From RGIG6353 sp964558655 (GTDB lineage Bacteria > Bacillota > Clostridia > Oscillospirales > SIG627): a stretch of 64,000 nucleotides of DNA. A program made the translations under genes and the position numbers. Position 1 is the stretch's first letter; each line of letters starts with the position of its first letter. Of this stretch, positions 30,327 to 39,153 are shown one piece after another. The notes under the pieces are model-generated. The model was not told the origin of the DNA. It searched no databases and saw only the letters and a list, made by a program, of their open reading frames with translations. The stretch spans positions 1 to 64,000 of the forward strand of contig CAZLEX010000004.1 of NCBI GenBank assembly GCA_964558655.1, in the 5' to 3' direction.

Positions 30327-30355
30327 TTGACAAAGCTGCAAAATAGTAGTAAAAT
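30327..30355 (+). promoter_or_regulatory. htpG promoter
   Basis: TTGACA (30327-30332) and TAAAAT (30350-30355), 17-base spacer, directly after the CIRCE element. Confidence 0.88.
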
Positions 30356-30393
30356 TATTCAAACAATAAGTTTTCAAAAAAGGAGTGTTTTTA

Positions 30394-32217
30394 ATGGACA
30401 ATAAGAAAAAAGGCGGTATTTCCGTTGAAACGGAACATATATTTCCCATAATAAAAAGGTGGCTTTATTCCGACAAGGAAATATTCTTGAGAGAACTTGT
30501 TTCCAATGCCTGCGATGCAATAACGAAGCAAAAAAGGCTGGTATCCCTTTCGGAAGCATCCGATGACGGTAATCCTTACAGAATTGATGTTATTCTGGAT
30601 CCGAATACCAAGACTCTCAAAGTTAAAGATAACGGTCTTGGAATGAGCGAAGAAGAAATTGACAAATATATTAATCAAATAGCTCTTTCCGGTGCACTCG
30701 ATTTCATAGAAAAATACGAAAAGGAAACCGACGGAGGCGGCATAATCGGTCATTTCGGTCTCGGTTTCTATTCGGCATTTATGGTTGCTGACAGCGTGGA
30801 AATTTATTCAAAATCGTATTCCGACGCACCGGCGGTTCACTGGATATGCAGCGAATCCGGAGAATTCGAGATGGAAACCTGCAACAAAAATGACAGGGGT
30901 ACAGAAATTGTTCTGCACATTACCGATGAAGAAAAAGAATTTCTGTCTCCCGAAAGAATCCGTGAAACATTATTGCGTTACTGTGCTTTCATGACGACGG
31001 AAATATATTTCACCAACGCCGCAGACGAAGAGAAAAAAGAAGAAAAGTGTATCAATAACCCAACTCCTCTTTGGACAAAAGCTCCTTCGGAATGTACAGA
31101 TGAAGAGTATCGTGAATTTTACAGAGAGCTTTTTCACGATTACAAAGAGCCTCTTTTCTCAATTCACATCAACGCCGATTATCCTCTCAATTTCAAGGGA
31201 ATTTTATGGTTCCCGAAACTGTCTCACGAATATTCAAACCTTGAAGGACAAGTAAAACTCTTTTACAATCAGGTTTTTGTCGCCGACAACATAAAAGAAG
31301 TAATCCCCGAATATTTACTTCTTTTGAAAGGCGTTCTCGACTGTCCCGAACTTCCTTTAAATGTATCAAGAAGCTATTTGCAAAACAGCGGTTATGTATC
31401 GAAAATTTCAGCTCACATTGTAAAGAAAGTTTGTGATAAACTCAATTCTCTCATGACTGCTTCCCGCGAAGAATACGAAAAAATGTGGGACGACATAAAA
31501 CCTTTCGCCGAATACGGTTCAATGCGTGACAAAAAGTTTTATGACAGAGTCCGTAATGCCATACTCTTCAAAACCGTTGACGGAAAATTCATGACTCTTG
31601 ACGAATACACCTCAAAAAATACTAAAGAAGAAGGAAAAATATTCTACGCAACCGATAAAACGCAGCAATCCCGCTATATCAAACTTTTTGACGATGAAGG
31701 AATAGATGTCCTGCTTTTAGACACTATGATGGACACTCAATTCATCTCTTTCCTGGAATCGCAAAACGATGCAATACATTTTGCAAGATGTGATGCCGAA
31801 CTTGCGGGAAGTCTGAAAAAAGACGAAGAAACCGTAACGAACGAGCTGTTAGTCGAAGTATTCAAAAAAGCTGTCGGAGACGGAGAGGTTGAACTTGTAA
31901 GTCTTAAAGATGAAGCAACTCCCGCAATGCTTACTATTTCCGAGCAGGACAGGCGTTTTGCCGATATGATGAAAATGTATTCAAGAGACGGTATAGACTC
32001 AATGCCTCATTCTCAGGAAAAACTCCTGGTTAATGTTAAAAACAGCGTTGTCTCCAAAATCGAATCCATGCTTGCCGATCCGACAAAACGCGACCTCTGC
32101 GAAAAGATGGCACATGAGATTTATATGCTTGCCATTATTTCACAGCGTTCTCTCACCGAAAGTGAACTTGAGAATTTTGTACGCGGGAATCTTGAAATTC
32201 TTGAAACTCTGTCTTGA
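30394..32217 (+). CDS. htpG: Molecular chaperone HtpG (Hsp90)
   Basis: ATP-dependent cytosolic chaperone, 607 residues. The GHKL ATPase domain opens with ETEHIFPIIKRWLYSDKEIFLRELVSNACDAI, then DNGLGMSEEEI and GHFGLGFYSAFMVA; the middle domain holds the catalytic arginine region PLNVSRSYLQ. A C-terminal dimerisation domain follows. The start ATG has AAAGGAG eight bases upstream; a GTG nine bases earlier overlaps that site and is less likely. The stop codon is embedded in the -35 box of the next promoter. Confidence 0.98.
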   Translation: MDNKKKGGISVETEHIFPIIKRWLYSDKEIFLRELVSNACDAITKQKRLVSLSEASDDGNPYRIDVILDPNTKTLKVKDNGLGMSEEEIDKYINQIALSGALDFIEKYEKETDGGGIIGHFGLGFYSAFMVADSVEIYSKSYSDAPAVHWICSESGEFEMETCNKNDRGTEIVLHITDEEKEFLSPERIRETLLRYCAFMTTEIYFTNAADEEKKEEKCINNPTPLWTKAPSECTDEEYREFYRELFHDYKEPLFSIHINADYPLNFKGILWFPKLSHEYSNLEGQVKLFYNQVFVADNIKEVIPEYLLLLKGVLDCPELPLNVSRSYLQNSGYVSKISAHIVKKVCDKLNSLMTASREEYEKMWDDIKPFAEYGSMRDKKFYDRVRNAILFKTVDGKFMTLDEYTSKNTKEEGKIFYATDKTQQSRYIKLFDDEGIDVLLLDTMMDTQFISFLESQNDAIHFARCDAELAGSLKKDEETVTNELLVEVFKKAVGDGEVELVSLKDEATPAMLTISEQDRRFADMMKMYSRDGIDSMPHSQEKLLVNVKNSVVSKIESMLADPTKRDLCEKMAHEIYMLAIISQRSLTESELENFVRGNLEILETLS

Positions 32218-32242
32218 CAAATCAAATCTTATATGATACAAT
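32214..32242 (+). promoter_or_regulatory. thiT promoter, overlapping the htpG stop codon
   Basis: TTGACA (32214-32219) and TACAAT (32237-32242), 17-base spacer. The TGA of htpG (32215-32217) lies inside the -35 hexamer. Confidence 0.85.
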
Positions 32243-32254
32243 CAAAGCAACACA

Positions 32255-32347
32255 AAGGGGTGCTTGCGACAAGCAGGCTGAGATTGGACATGAAATGCGG
32301 TCCTGACCCTCGAACCTGATGCGGATAATGCCGTCGTAGGAACAAGT
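32255..32347 (+). ncRNA. TPP riboswitch (THI box)
   Basis: All conserved blocks are present in order: GGGGTGC (from 32257), GGCTGAGAT (from 32277), GACCCT (from 32305), GAACCTGAT (from 32312), GCGGATAATGCCG and TAGGAA. Binding of thiamine pyrophosphate would favour the downstream terminator and shut off the thiamine transporter gene. Confidence 0.97.
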
Positions 32348-32386
32348 CTTTAAAAGAAAAAGACACGCTGTTACTAAGATATTTTA

Positions 32387-32419
32387 ATCGCAAAGGGTTT
32401 TTCCCCTTTGCGATTTTTT
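32387..32419 (+). terminator. Terminator of the TPP riboswitch expression platform
   Basis: Stem ATCGCAAAGGG (32387-32397) with CCCTTTGCGAT (32404-32414), followed by a T-run. It sits between the aptamer and the thiT start, as expected for transcriptional attenuation. Confidence 0.9.
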
Positions 32420-32443
32420 ATTGTTGAAGTGAGGTAAAAACCA

Positions 32444-33031
32444 ATGAACACACGCAGTCACACACGCAGTCACATACGCAGTCACACACGCACTCTTTGC
32501 GAAGGTGCAATCCTAATCGCCATTGCCTTTATAATAAGTGTGTACTTAGAAATTTCACCCGGATTTCTAAACGGAGGTGCAATAGGATTTGCCATGCTCC
32601 CAATCATAGTCTTTTCGGTAAGGCACGGAGTAGCATGGGGAACACTTGCGGGATTTGTATATTCAATAACACAATACATTGAAGGCAACGGTCTCGCAAT
32701 AGACTGGAGGACTATCGTACTTGATTATCTTGTTGCCTACACTCTTTTGGGATTCGGTGCAGGACTTTTTAAAAAAAGGCCTTTTACAGCCACTTTTGTC
32801 GGATCCGCACTGCGTTTTCTCGCACATTATTTTTCCGGTGCACTCATTTGGGGCGAATGGATGCCCGAAAAATTTTTCGGGCTGAAAATGACAAGCCCTT
32901 GGATTTATTCGGCAATTTACAACGGTGCTTACATTGCAGGGTGCGTTTTGATAATTTGTATACTCTTTGCTCTAATGTTGAAAAACAAAGCTATGAAAGA
33001 TTACATCATGGGAAAAGATTTAAAACAATAA
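32444..33031 (+). CDS. thiT: Thiamine-specific ECF transporter S component
   Basis: Membrane substrate-binding subunit for thiamine that works with a shared ECF module (not in this window); 195 residues with about six helices. The family marks EISPGFLNGGAIGFAMLPI, SITQYIEGNG and the aromatic-rich GALIWGEWMPEKF loop near residue 135 match known ThiT proteins. Regulation by the TPP riboswitch confirms the substrate. The N-terminus is odd: three and a half 12-base repeats encode T-R-S-H units before the first helix. GAGG ten bases before the ATG supports this start. Confidence 0.95.
   Translation: MNTRSHTRSHIRSHTRTLCEGAILIAIAFIISVYLEISPGFLNGGAIGFAMLPIIVFSVRHGVAWGTLAGFVYSITQYIEGNGLAIDWRTIVLDYLVAYTLLGFGAGLFKKRPFTATFVGSALRFLAHYFSGALIWGEWMPEKFFGLKMTSPWIYSAIYNGAYIAGCVLIICILFALMLKNKAMKDYIMGKDLKQ
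32450..32491 (+). repeat. 12-base tandem repeat inside the thiT N-terminus
   Basis: Units ACACGCAGTCAC (32450-32461, 32462-32473), ATACGCAGTCAC (32474-32485) and a partial fourth copy. In frame, it encodes repeats of TRSH. Confidence 0.9.
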
Positions 33032-33063
33032 ATCATACTGCATCAATATAAAAATATTCATAA

Positions 33064-33112
33064 AATAACCTCCTGTTTTATTTTACAAAGCAAGAGGTTA
33101 TTACATTTTACA
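33064..33112. terminator. Hairpin between thiT and rhaB
   Basis: Stem AATAACCTC (33064-33072) with GAGGTTATT (33104-33112), with a long 31-base loop, between two converging genes. T-rich flanks on both strands. Weaker than the other terminators because of the loop size. Confidence 0.55.
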
Positions 33113-33120
33113 TATTCTGT

Positions 33121-34596
33121 TTATTTCCCGAGAATCGACAGAAATCTTTCATATGCATCATCAAAAGCAGCGGTATCTTTCGGTTCGTAACACTTAATTT
33201 CAAAAGAACGGCGTACAACCTCACGGGCCTCATCAAGTCCGCGTACTTCTCCCATTGCAATTGCCTGAACAAGAAGATTTCCTATTGCAGTAGCTTCAAC
33301 AGGCCCCGCATATACCGGTACACCGCAAGCATTGGCGGCAAGCTGACACAAAGGCTCTTCCTTTGTTCCTCCGCCGACAATATTGACGCATGGAACGCGG
33401 GTTCCCCGTATTTCTTCTATTGCTTTGACTACATAGCGATATTTCATTGCGAGACTTTCAAAAATACAGCGAACGATTTCCCCTTTGGTTTCGGGTACCG
33501 GCTGACCGGTGCGACGGCAAAAATCGGCTATCCTACGCGGCTGATCTCCGGGAGGTGTAAATTCGGGGGAATCGGGATCAATAAAGCATTTCAGAGGAGT
33601 CGATGCCATTGCCATATTTGACAGTTGATCGTATGTTGTCTTTTCTCCTTCGCGCTCCCATTGCCTCTTAGACTCTTGTTCAAGCCAAAGCCCCATTATA
33701 TTTTTCAAAAGCCTTATCGAATTACCGTAACCGCCTTCGTTTGTAAAATTGTATTTTTCCGTAAGCGGATTAATCATCGGCTCGGAATATTCACAACCCA
33801 TAAGAGACCATGTTCCGCTGCTTATGTAAACAAAATCGCGGTTATTTGACGGAACGCTGACAACCGCCGAAGCCGTATCGTGAGACGCAACATTCACGAC
33901 CTTTGCATGAATCATGCCTATCTCATCGGTAACTGCCGGGAGAATGTCTCCGAGAATATTTCCGGGCATAACGATTTTTTGCAAAAGTCCGGTCGGAAGT
34001 CCAAGCTTTTCAAGCATATCCCACGCCCAATTTCGAGATTTCGCATCAAGCATTTGAGATGTTGAGGCAATTGTATATTCACAAGCGGGGATACCTGTCA
34101 AAAAGTAATTCAACAAATCGGGAACAAACAACAATTTATCGGCAACATCAAACTGCCAAGACTGTTTACTGTACTTTACCGCAAGGAGCTGATAAAGGGA
34201 ATTGAGATTAGCGAACTGAATTCCCGTAGTTTTATAAATCTCAGAACGAGGAACAAGTTCAAAAGCTTTCTCCTGCATACCTGCCGTACGCAAATCACGG
34301 TAGTTGTACGGATTATCCATGAGCTGACCGTTGCGATCGATAAATCCATAGTCAACTCCCCATGTATCAATGCCCATAGAAGCCACATCGTTGTCGTCAC
34401 TTGTGGCGCATTTGCCCATAGCAAGCTTAATTTCGTGAAAAATCCTCATTATATCCCAACGAAACGCACCGTTAATTAAAACAGGCTCATTTGGAAAGCG
34501 ATGATTTTCCCGCAAGAAAAGACGATCCCCGTCAAAAGATCCGACGATTCCTCTTCCGCTGGAAGCACCGAGATCTATAGCCAACATTTTTAACAT
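33121..34596 (-). CDS. rhaB: Rhamnulokinase
   Basis: FGGY family sugar kinase, 491 residues, expected to phosphorylate L-rhamnulose to its 1-phosphate. N-terminal MLAIDLGASSGRGIVG phosphate loop, the WGVDYGFID substrate region with the catalytic aspartate, SSGTWSLMGCE (ATP site) and the C-terminal NIVGGGTKEEPLCQLAANA adenosine motif are typical of RhaB rather than glycerol or xylulose kinases. GAGGTGA precedes the start. No other rhamnose genes are in the window, so the pathway partners (isomerase, aldolase, transporter) must be elsewhere. Single-gene unit with its own strong promoter and a candidate operator. Confidence 0.93.
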   Translation of the reverse strand: MLKMLAIDLGASSGRGIVGSFDGDRLFLRENHRFPNEPVLINGAFRWDIMRIFHEIKLAMGKCATSDDNDVASMGIDTWGVDYGFIDRNGQLMDNPYNYRDLRTAGMQEKAFELVPRSEIYKTTGIQFANLNSLYQLLAVKYSKQSWQFDVADKLLFVPDLLNYFLTGIPACEYTIASTSQMLDAKSRNWAWDMLEKLGLPTGLLQKIVMPGNILGDILPAVTDEIGMIHAKVVNVASHDTASAVVSVPSNNRDFVYISSGTWSLMGCEYSEPMINPLTEKYNFTNEGGYGNSIRLLKNIMGLWLEQESKRQWEREGEKTTYDQLSNMAMASTPLKCFIDPDSPEFTPPGDQPRRIADFCRRTGQPVPETKGEIVRCIFESLAMKYRYVVKAIEEIRGTRVPCVNIVGGGTKEEPLCQLAANACGVPVYAGPVEATAIGNLLVQAIAMGEVRGLDEAREVVRRSFEIKCYEPKDTAAFDDAYERFLSILGK

Positions 34597-34633
34597 ACCG
34601 TCACCTCAAATATTCACAATTTTTTCTTATCTA

Positions 34634-34662
34634 ATTATAACCCGTACAATTATTGTTGTCAA
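34634..34662 (-). promoter_or_regulatory. rhaB promoter
   Basis: Minus strand perfect TTGACA (34657-34662) and TATAAT (34634-34639), 17-base spacer. Confidence 0.9.
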
Positions 34663-34674
34663 GTATCAACAATA
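34651..34674. promoter_or_regulatory. Candidate operator over the rhaB -35 box
   Basis: Perfect inverted repeat TATTGTTG (34651-34658) / CAACAATA (34667-34674) with an eight-base gap, covering the -35 hexamer. This geometry suits a repressor responding to the sugar. The regulator is not encoded nearby. Confidence 0.6.
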
Positions 34675-34699
34675 GATTAAACAAGTTTCATCATTTTTT

Positions 34700-35557
34700 T
34701 CACAGTATATACGCCGAATAAGAAACCACCTTCTCTTTTCTGAGAACTTCAAGAGCATTTTCGGCATCAGTACGCTTTTCGAAAAGCCCGAATACCGTCG
34801 GACCGGCTCCCGTCATCTGAGATGCAAATGCACCGAGAGAGTATATTTTATTACGAAGCTTTTCAACCTCCGGAGTTGCCGCAAAGATATTTTTTTCAAA
34901 AACATTACACATAGATTTTCGGAGAAATTCATTATCTCCGTCTTTCAAAGCTTGAACAACGCCTGAATGTGAACCGGTAAATTCAACCGGATTAACATCA
35001 AAATCTGCATATACAGATGATGTTGAAACTTTTACGGCATTTTTTGCCACAACTGCATAAATTCTTTTTTTTTCGAACGAAAACGGTGTTATTTTTTCTC
35101 CTCTTCCCTCGCAAACAGCACTTGTATCCGTAAGGCAAAACGGCACATCGGATCCCAAAGAGGCGGCAAGGTTTTCACGGCTTTTTTCATCAAGTTTTCC
35201 GAAAAGATTCTCCATACACTTTATGACGGCGGCGGCATCCGTACTTCCTCCGCCCATTCCGCTGTTTGTCGGAATTATTTTTTTTAATTCTATTTTAACA
35301 CCCGCATTTTTTATTCCGCACAATTCAAAAAACTTTTTTGCGGCTAAAACGCACAAATTTTTATCATTGTTTTTCAAATACGGAGCATTTGATTGAAAAT
35401 CTATGACACCTTCATCGGTTTTTGAAACTAAAAGCTCATCAAACAAAGATATATGTGACATAACCGATGTCAGAGAATGATATCCGTCATCCCGCTTTGC
35501 ACCGATTTCGAGAGTAAGATTAATTTTTGCGGGAGCACGCATTTTTATACAATGCAT
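34700..35557 (-). CDS. ispE: 4-(cytidine 5'-diphospho)-2-C-methyl-D-erythritol kinase
   Basis: GHMP kinase of the non-mevalonate isoprenoid pathway, 285 residues. N-terminal AKINLTLEIGAKRDDGYHSLTSVM, ATP-binding PTNSGMGGGSTDAAAV, SDVPFCL and the C-terminal MTGAGPTVFG motif are all diagnostic. Its ATG overlaps the stop of plsY (TAATG), so the two genes are translationally coupled; an ATG five codons further in is an alternative start. Confidence 0.97.
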   Translation of the reverse strand: MHCIKMRAPAKINLTLEIGAKRDDGYHSLTSVMSHISLFDELLVSKTDEGVIDFQSNAPYLKNNDKNLCVLAAKKFFELCGIKNAGVKIELKKIIPTNSGMGGGSTDAAAVIKCMENLFGKLDEKSRENLAASLGSDVPFCLTDTSAVCEGRGEKITPFSFEKKRIYAVVAKNAVKVSTSSVYADFDVNPVEFTGSHSGVVQALKDGDNEFLRKSMCNVFEKNIFAATPEVEKLRNKIYSLGAFASQMTGAGPTVFGLFEKRTDAENALEVLRKEKVVSYSAYIL

Positions 35558-36333
35558 TAGTTTTCCTTCTTTTTACCAAATTTGATTTTGTTCTCGGTAC
35601 GGTTCATAAGACGCTTGATATTCGAACGGTGCATGACAATAATAATAACCGCAATCAAAACGGAAACAGTAATTGAAAGAAATCCGTTACTCTGCGAAAA
35701 CGCATTTTGCAAAAGCGGAAAAAAGAATGCACATATAACCGAACCCAAAGAAATATATTTTGACCACGCAACAATCAATACAAAAAGTGCCAAAAGAAAT
35801 ACGAAAACTGTAGGTTCAAGCGTAAGAATTGTCACCGCCGCGACCACTACTCCCTTACCGCCGCGAAATTTATAGTATATCGGAAAAATATGACCGAGTA
35901 TACAAAATAGCCCTGCAAGATATGCACCGCCTTCACCCATTAAAATCATACCCGCCAATACCGATACTGCTCCTTTGACTCCATCGAAAATCAATGTCAA
36001 AACGCCTGCTTTTGTTCCATAGGTACGCAACATATTGGTAGCACCGGCATTTCCGCTGCCGTGCAATCTCACATCATCTTTATAAACAAGTTTCGAAAGT
36101 ATAAGTGCAAAATTCAAACTTCCTACAAGATATCCGAAAAAAGCCGAAAAAAGAAGTGTTGCGACAACGATCCACCCTCCTTCCAACTGTGCTGCCCTTA
36201 TAAACATATTGTCAAAAGTAAACTGCCTCACAAATTCTCCTGTTTCCGGATTTTTTGAAGCATACGGTAGACCGTACTTTTCTATAAAATGCCAAAGCAC
36301 CAGCCCATAACTTTTTATCAATGCCACATTCAT
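35557..36333 (-). CDS. plsY: Glycerol-3-phosphate acyltransferase PlsY
   Basis: Integral membrane enzyme that transfers an acyl group from acyl-phosphate to glycerol-3-phosphate, the first step of phospholipid synthesis. 258 residues, about 60 longer than usual. Motif 1 HGSGNAGATNMLR, motif 2 YKFRGGKGV and motif 3 HRSNIKRL are present. The typical PlsY start corresponds to GYLVGSLNFALIL near residue 68; an extra N-terminal segment with its own hydrophobic stretch precedes it. Overlaps the der stop by four bases (ATGA). Confidence 0.95.
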   Translation of the reverse strand: MNVALIKSYGLVLWHFIEKYGLPYASKNPETGEFVRQFTFDNMFIRAAQLEGGWIVVATLLFSAFFGYLVGSLNFALILSKLVYKDDVRLHGSGNAGATNMLRTYGTKAGVLTLIFDGVKGAVSVLAGMILMGEGGAYLAGLFCILGHIFPIYYKFRGGKGVVVAAVTILTLEPTVFVFLLALFVLIVAWSKYISLGSVICAFFFPLLQNAFSQSNGFLSITVSVLIAVIIIVMHRSNIKRLMNRTENKIKFGKKKEN

Positions 36334-37658
36334 TCCCTGTCACCTCTTTCACGAATAATAAGACGAATAGGTGTCCCCGCAAATCCGAATGTTTTTCTCA
36401 AACAATTTTCTATATATCTTTGATATGAAAAATGAAAAAGCTCGGCATTGTTACAAAAAATGACAAATGTAGGAGGCTTTACACCTACCTGCGTAATATA
36501 ATATATTTTCAAAAATCTGCCTTTATCACTTGGCGGCTGAACACGGCTTGTTGCATCAGACAAAACTTCATTGAGCATTCCGGTAGAAATTCTTGTTGAA
36601 CTTTGCATATGAATGTAATTAATTTCTCCGAAAAGCTTATCGACTCTTTGCCCGGTTTTTGCCGAAATAAAATGAATCGGAGCATATGTCATGTATGAGA
36701 GAGAATTATAAACTTTTTCCGTAAACTGTTTATGAGTTGAATTATCCTTTTCGACCGTATCCCACTTGTTTACACAAATAATCGACGCCTTACCCGCTTC
36801 ATGTGCAAGTCCGGCTATCCTCTCATCCTGTGCTGTAACTCCCTCTGCAGCATCTATCATTATAATGCAGACATCACTTCTTTCAAGTGCCAAATTTGCA
36901 CGGAGAACACTGTATTTTTCTATGGCATCTTCAATTTTTGCTTGACGCCTTATGCCTGCTGTATCGATAAAAACATACTTTCCGTATTCATTAACAATTT
37001 CGGAATCCACCGCATCTCTCGTTGTACCGGCTATTTCCGAAACTATAACTCTGTCCTCACCGAGTATGCGATTTACAAGAGAACTTTTTCCCGCATTCGG
37101 CTTTCCTATTACGGCAACCCTTATGAAATCGTCATTATCTTCTTCCTCTTCTTTTTCGGGGAAATAAGAAATAACCTCGTCAAGTATATCTCCCGTACCG
37201 GTTCCGTGAATCGAAGAAACGGCAATAGGATCCGTATTAAATCCAAGCTCGTAAAACTCATAAAAAGCAAGAGGCGGATCACCTATGCGATCGCATTTAT
37301 TCACCGCAAGTACGACCGGCTTCTGCGACTTTTTCAAAAGCGAAGCTATTTCCCTATCCTGTGCTGTGACTCCGGCTGTAACATCGGTAATCATGATAAT
37401 AACATCTGCAGAGTCTATAGCAATCTGTGCCTGAGTAAAAATATGTTTCAAAATCACATCATCTGTTTTCGGTTCTATTCCGCCTGTATCTATGATGGTC
37501 ATACTTCTGCCTGACCACTCTGTTTCAAAATAAATTCTGTCTCTTGTTACTCCAGGAATATCCTCTACAATAGCGACTCTCTGTCCTGATATTTTATTGA
37601 AAAATGTACTTTTTCCTACATTCGGCCTGCCCACTATCGCCACAACCGGTTTTGCCAT
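36330..37658 (-). CDS. der: Ribosome-associated GTPase Der (EngA)
   Basis: Tandem GTPase needed for 50S subunit assembly, 442 residues. First G domain: GRPNVGKSTFFN, DTGG, NKCD; second: GKPNAGKSSLVN, DTAGI, NKWD; the C-terminal KH-like domain follows (IYYITQVGVKPPTFVIFCN). GGAG eight bases upstream sets the ATG at 37656-37658; an ATG five codons earlier is less well placed. Lies between the DUF512 gene and plsY, an order that is conserved in many Clostridia. Confidence 0.98.
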   Translation of the reverse strand: MAKPVVAIVGRPNVGKSTFFNKISGQRVAIVEDIPGVTRDRIYFETEWSGRSMTIIDTGGIEPKTDDVILKHIFTQAQIAIDSADVIIMITDVTAGVTAQDREIASLLKKSQKPVVLAVNKCDRIGDPPLAFYEFYELGFNTDPIAVSSIHGTGTGDILDEVISYFPEKEEEEDNDDFIRVAVIGKPNAGKSSLVNRILGEDRVIVSEIAGTTRDAVDSEIVNEYGKYVFIDTAGIRRQAKIEDAIEKYSVLRANLALERSDVCIIMIDAAEGVTAQDERIAGLAHEAGKASIICVNKWDTVEKDNSTHKQFTEKVYNSLSYMTYAPIHFISAKTGQRVDKLFGEINYIHMQSSTRISTGMLNEVLSDATSRVQPPSDKGRFLKIYYITQVGVKPPTFVIFCNNAELFHFSYQRYIENCLRKTFGFAGTPIRLIIRERGDRE

Positions 37659-37663
37659 TTTTC

Positions 37664-38977
37664 TCACTCCCATTCCGTAATTTTATAAAGGAAATCGCTG
37701 TCGCTGTCGGTCGGTACAACCTTAACTTCAAGTGCCTTTTCCATATCTTCCGTGCTTAATCCGTCAAGAAAAATATCTCCTTCATGACGAAGTGCCGCAG
37801 ACGGAATAAACAAATGCGTACCGAGATTTTTGCCTTTAAGCTGTTCTATAATATCCGTACCGGTCAAAAGTCCGGATACGGTAACGCTTTCACCGTAAAA
37901 ATTATTTTTTATAACATAAACATTACAGTCAATATTTTTAAATGTTTCGCAAATCTTTTTGACAAGAAAAGAAATATGTTCACCGGCAGCAACACCGGTA
38001 GCCACACTGACACAGCGTTCGGAATCGAAATTTCCACCTTGCTCCTTTAAAAATTCGATTTCGGAAAGTACATCGTTCTGCATAGATCTGATCATACCCA
38101 CACCGTTTTCAAGCTGAGGATATCCCTCATAATATTCTTCATCGGGAATTTCAAGTCCTGCCGTAAGATAAAACTCATCGGAAACAAACACACACCGTAC
38201 GCTATATTTTTGAAGAAATTCATCTCCTATCGCATTTACCGTTTCTATAACTTCTTTTGCTTCGTCACGGCTGAAAGGTTTAAGCGGATAAAGACCGTGA
38301 CGGAATTTGGTAAGCCCTACAGGTACAATCGCAATACTTGTAAGACGGGGAATAAACCGTTCAAGATCTCTGAGGGTTCTTTTCAGATAATCTCCGTCGT
38401 TTACCCCGCGACACAAAACTATCTGTGCATTCAATTCAAGCCCGCCGTCATACAAAATTTGCATCTGCTCAAGTATGCGTCCCGCAAAACGATTTCCAAG
38501 CATCATACAACGCATCTCCGGATCCGTTACCTGAACCGATACATTTACCGGAGAAATATGCATTTTGCATAACCGATGCAATTCTTCATCTTTCACGTTC
38601 GTAAGGGTGACATAATTCCCGAAAAGGAAAGAAAGGCGTGTATCATCATCTTTAAAATAAATTCCCTCTCTCATTCCGTGCGGATTTTGATCGATGAAAC
38701 AAAAAATACAATTATTGGCACATCTTTGCTGCTTATCCATAAGAAATGTTTCAAATTCAAGCCCGATATCATCGTATTCGCCTTTTTTTATACTTGTGCT
38801 GTAAGAAAATCCGTCTGCTCTAATCAATTCCAATTTCAATTTTTTTTCGTATAAATAAAATCGAAAATCAAGTACATCTCGTATTTTGTTACCGTTTATT
38901 GAAACAAGGCTATCGCCTGCCATAATGCCGGCGCGCTCGGCTAACGATCCCGACACAACTTTAAAAATTCGAACCAC
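37664..38977 (-). CDS. DUF512 radical SAM protein with a PDZ-like N-terminus
   Basis: 437 residues. An N-terminal PDZ-like domain (SGSLAERAGIMAGDSLVSING) precedes a radical SAM core whose cluster cysteines are C86, C90 and C93 (CANNCIFCF), followed by the DUF512 region (VPVGLTKFRHGLYPLKPF). The family is nearly universal in Clostridia and linked to der and plsY, but its reaction is unknown. Start: a GTG with GGAG eight bases upstream; a GTG nine codons earlier lacks a ribosome site. First gene of the DUF512-der-plsY-ispE operon. Confidence 0.92.
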   Translation of the reverse strand: MVRIFKVVSGSLAERAGIMAGDSLVSINGNKIRDVLDFRFYLYEKKLKLELIRADGFSYSTSIKKGEYDDIGLEFETFLMDKQQRCANNCIFCFIDQNPHGMREGIYFKDDDTRLSFLFGNYVTLTNVKDEELHRLCKMHISPVNVSVQVTDPEMRCMMLGNRFAGRILEQMQILYDGGLELNAQIVLCRGVNDGDYLKRTLRDLERFIPRLTSIAIVPVGLTKFRHGLYPLKPFSRDEAKEVIETVNAIGDEFLQKYSVRCVFVSDEFYLTAGLEIPDEEYYEGYPQLENGVGMIRSMQNDVLSEIEFLKEQGGNFDSERCVSVATGVAAGEHISFLVKKICETFKNIDCNVYVIKNNFYGESVTVSGLLTGTDIIEQLKGKNLGTHLFIPSAALRHEGDIFLDGLSTEDMEKALEVKVVPTDSDSDFLYKITEWE

Positions 38978-39095
38978 AACAGCTGCTCCTTTTTTGATTT
39001 TCACTCTTTACTTACACTCTTGTATAAACCGCCCGAAAGTATTTACACTCAAAACAATTTAACACTGTAATTGTTTATAATTACCGTTTAAAAAA

Positions 39096-39125
39096 ATGTG
39101 CCACACCCAAAAAGGCATGGCACAT
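39096..39125 (-). terminator. Intrinsic terminator after rpmF
   Basis: Stem ATGTGCCA (39096-39103) with TGGCACAT (39118-39125), then a run of T on the minus strand. Confidence 0.8.
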
Positions 39126-39153
39126 CCTTTGTCATTCAAACCAAGCTTGCGGA

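Noticed and set aside
32450..32491. CRISPR-like repeat
   Set aside because: Direct 12-base units without spacers, wholly inside the thiT frame.
39005..39060. Repeated GAGTGTAAA (minus strand) upstream of the DUF512 gene as an operator
   Set aside because: Short, AT-rich and only two copies; no clear promoter next to it.
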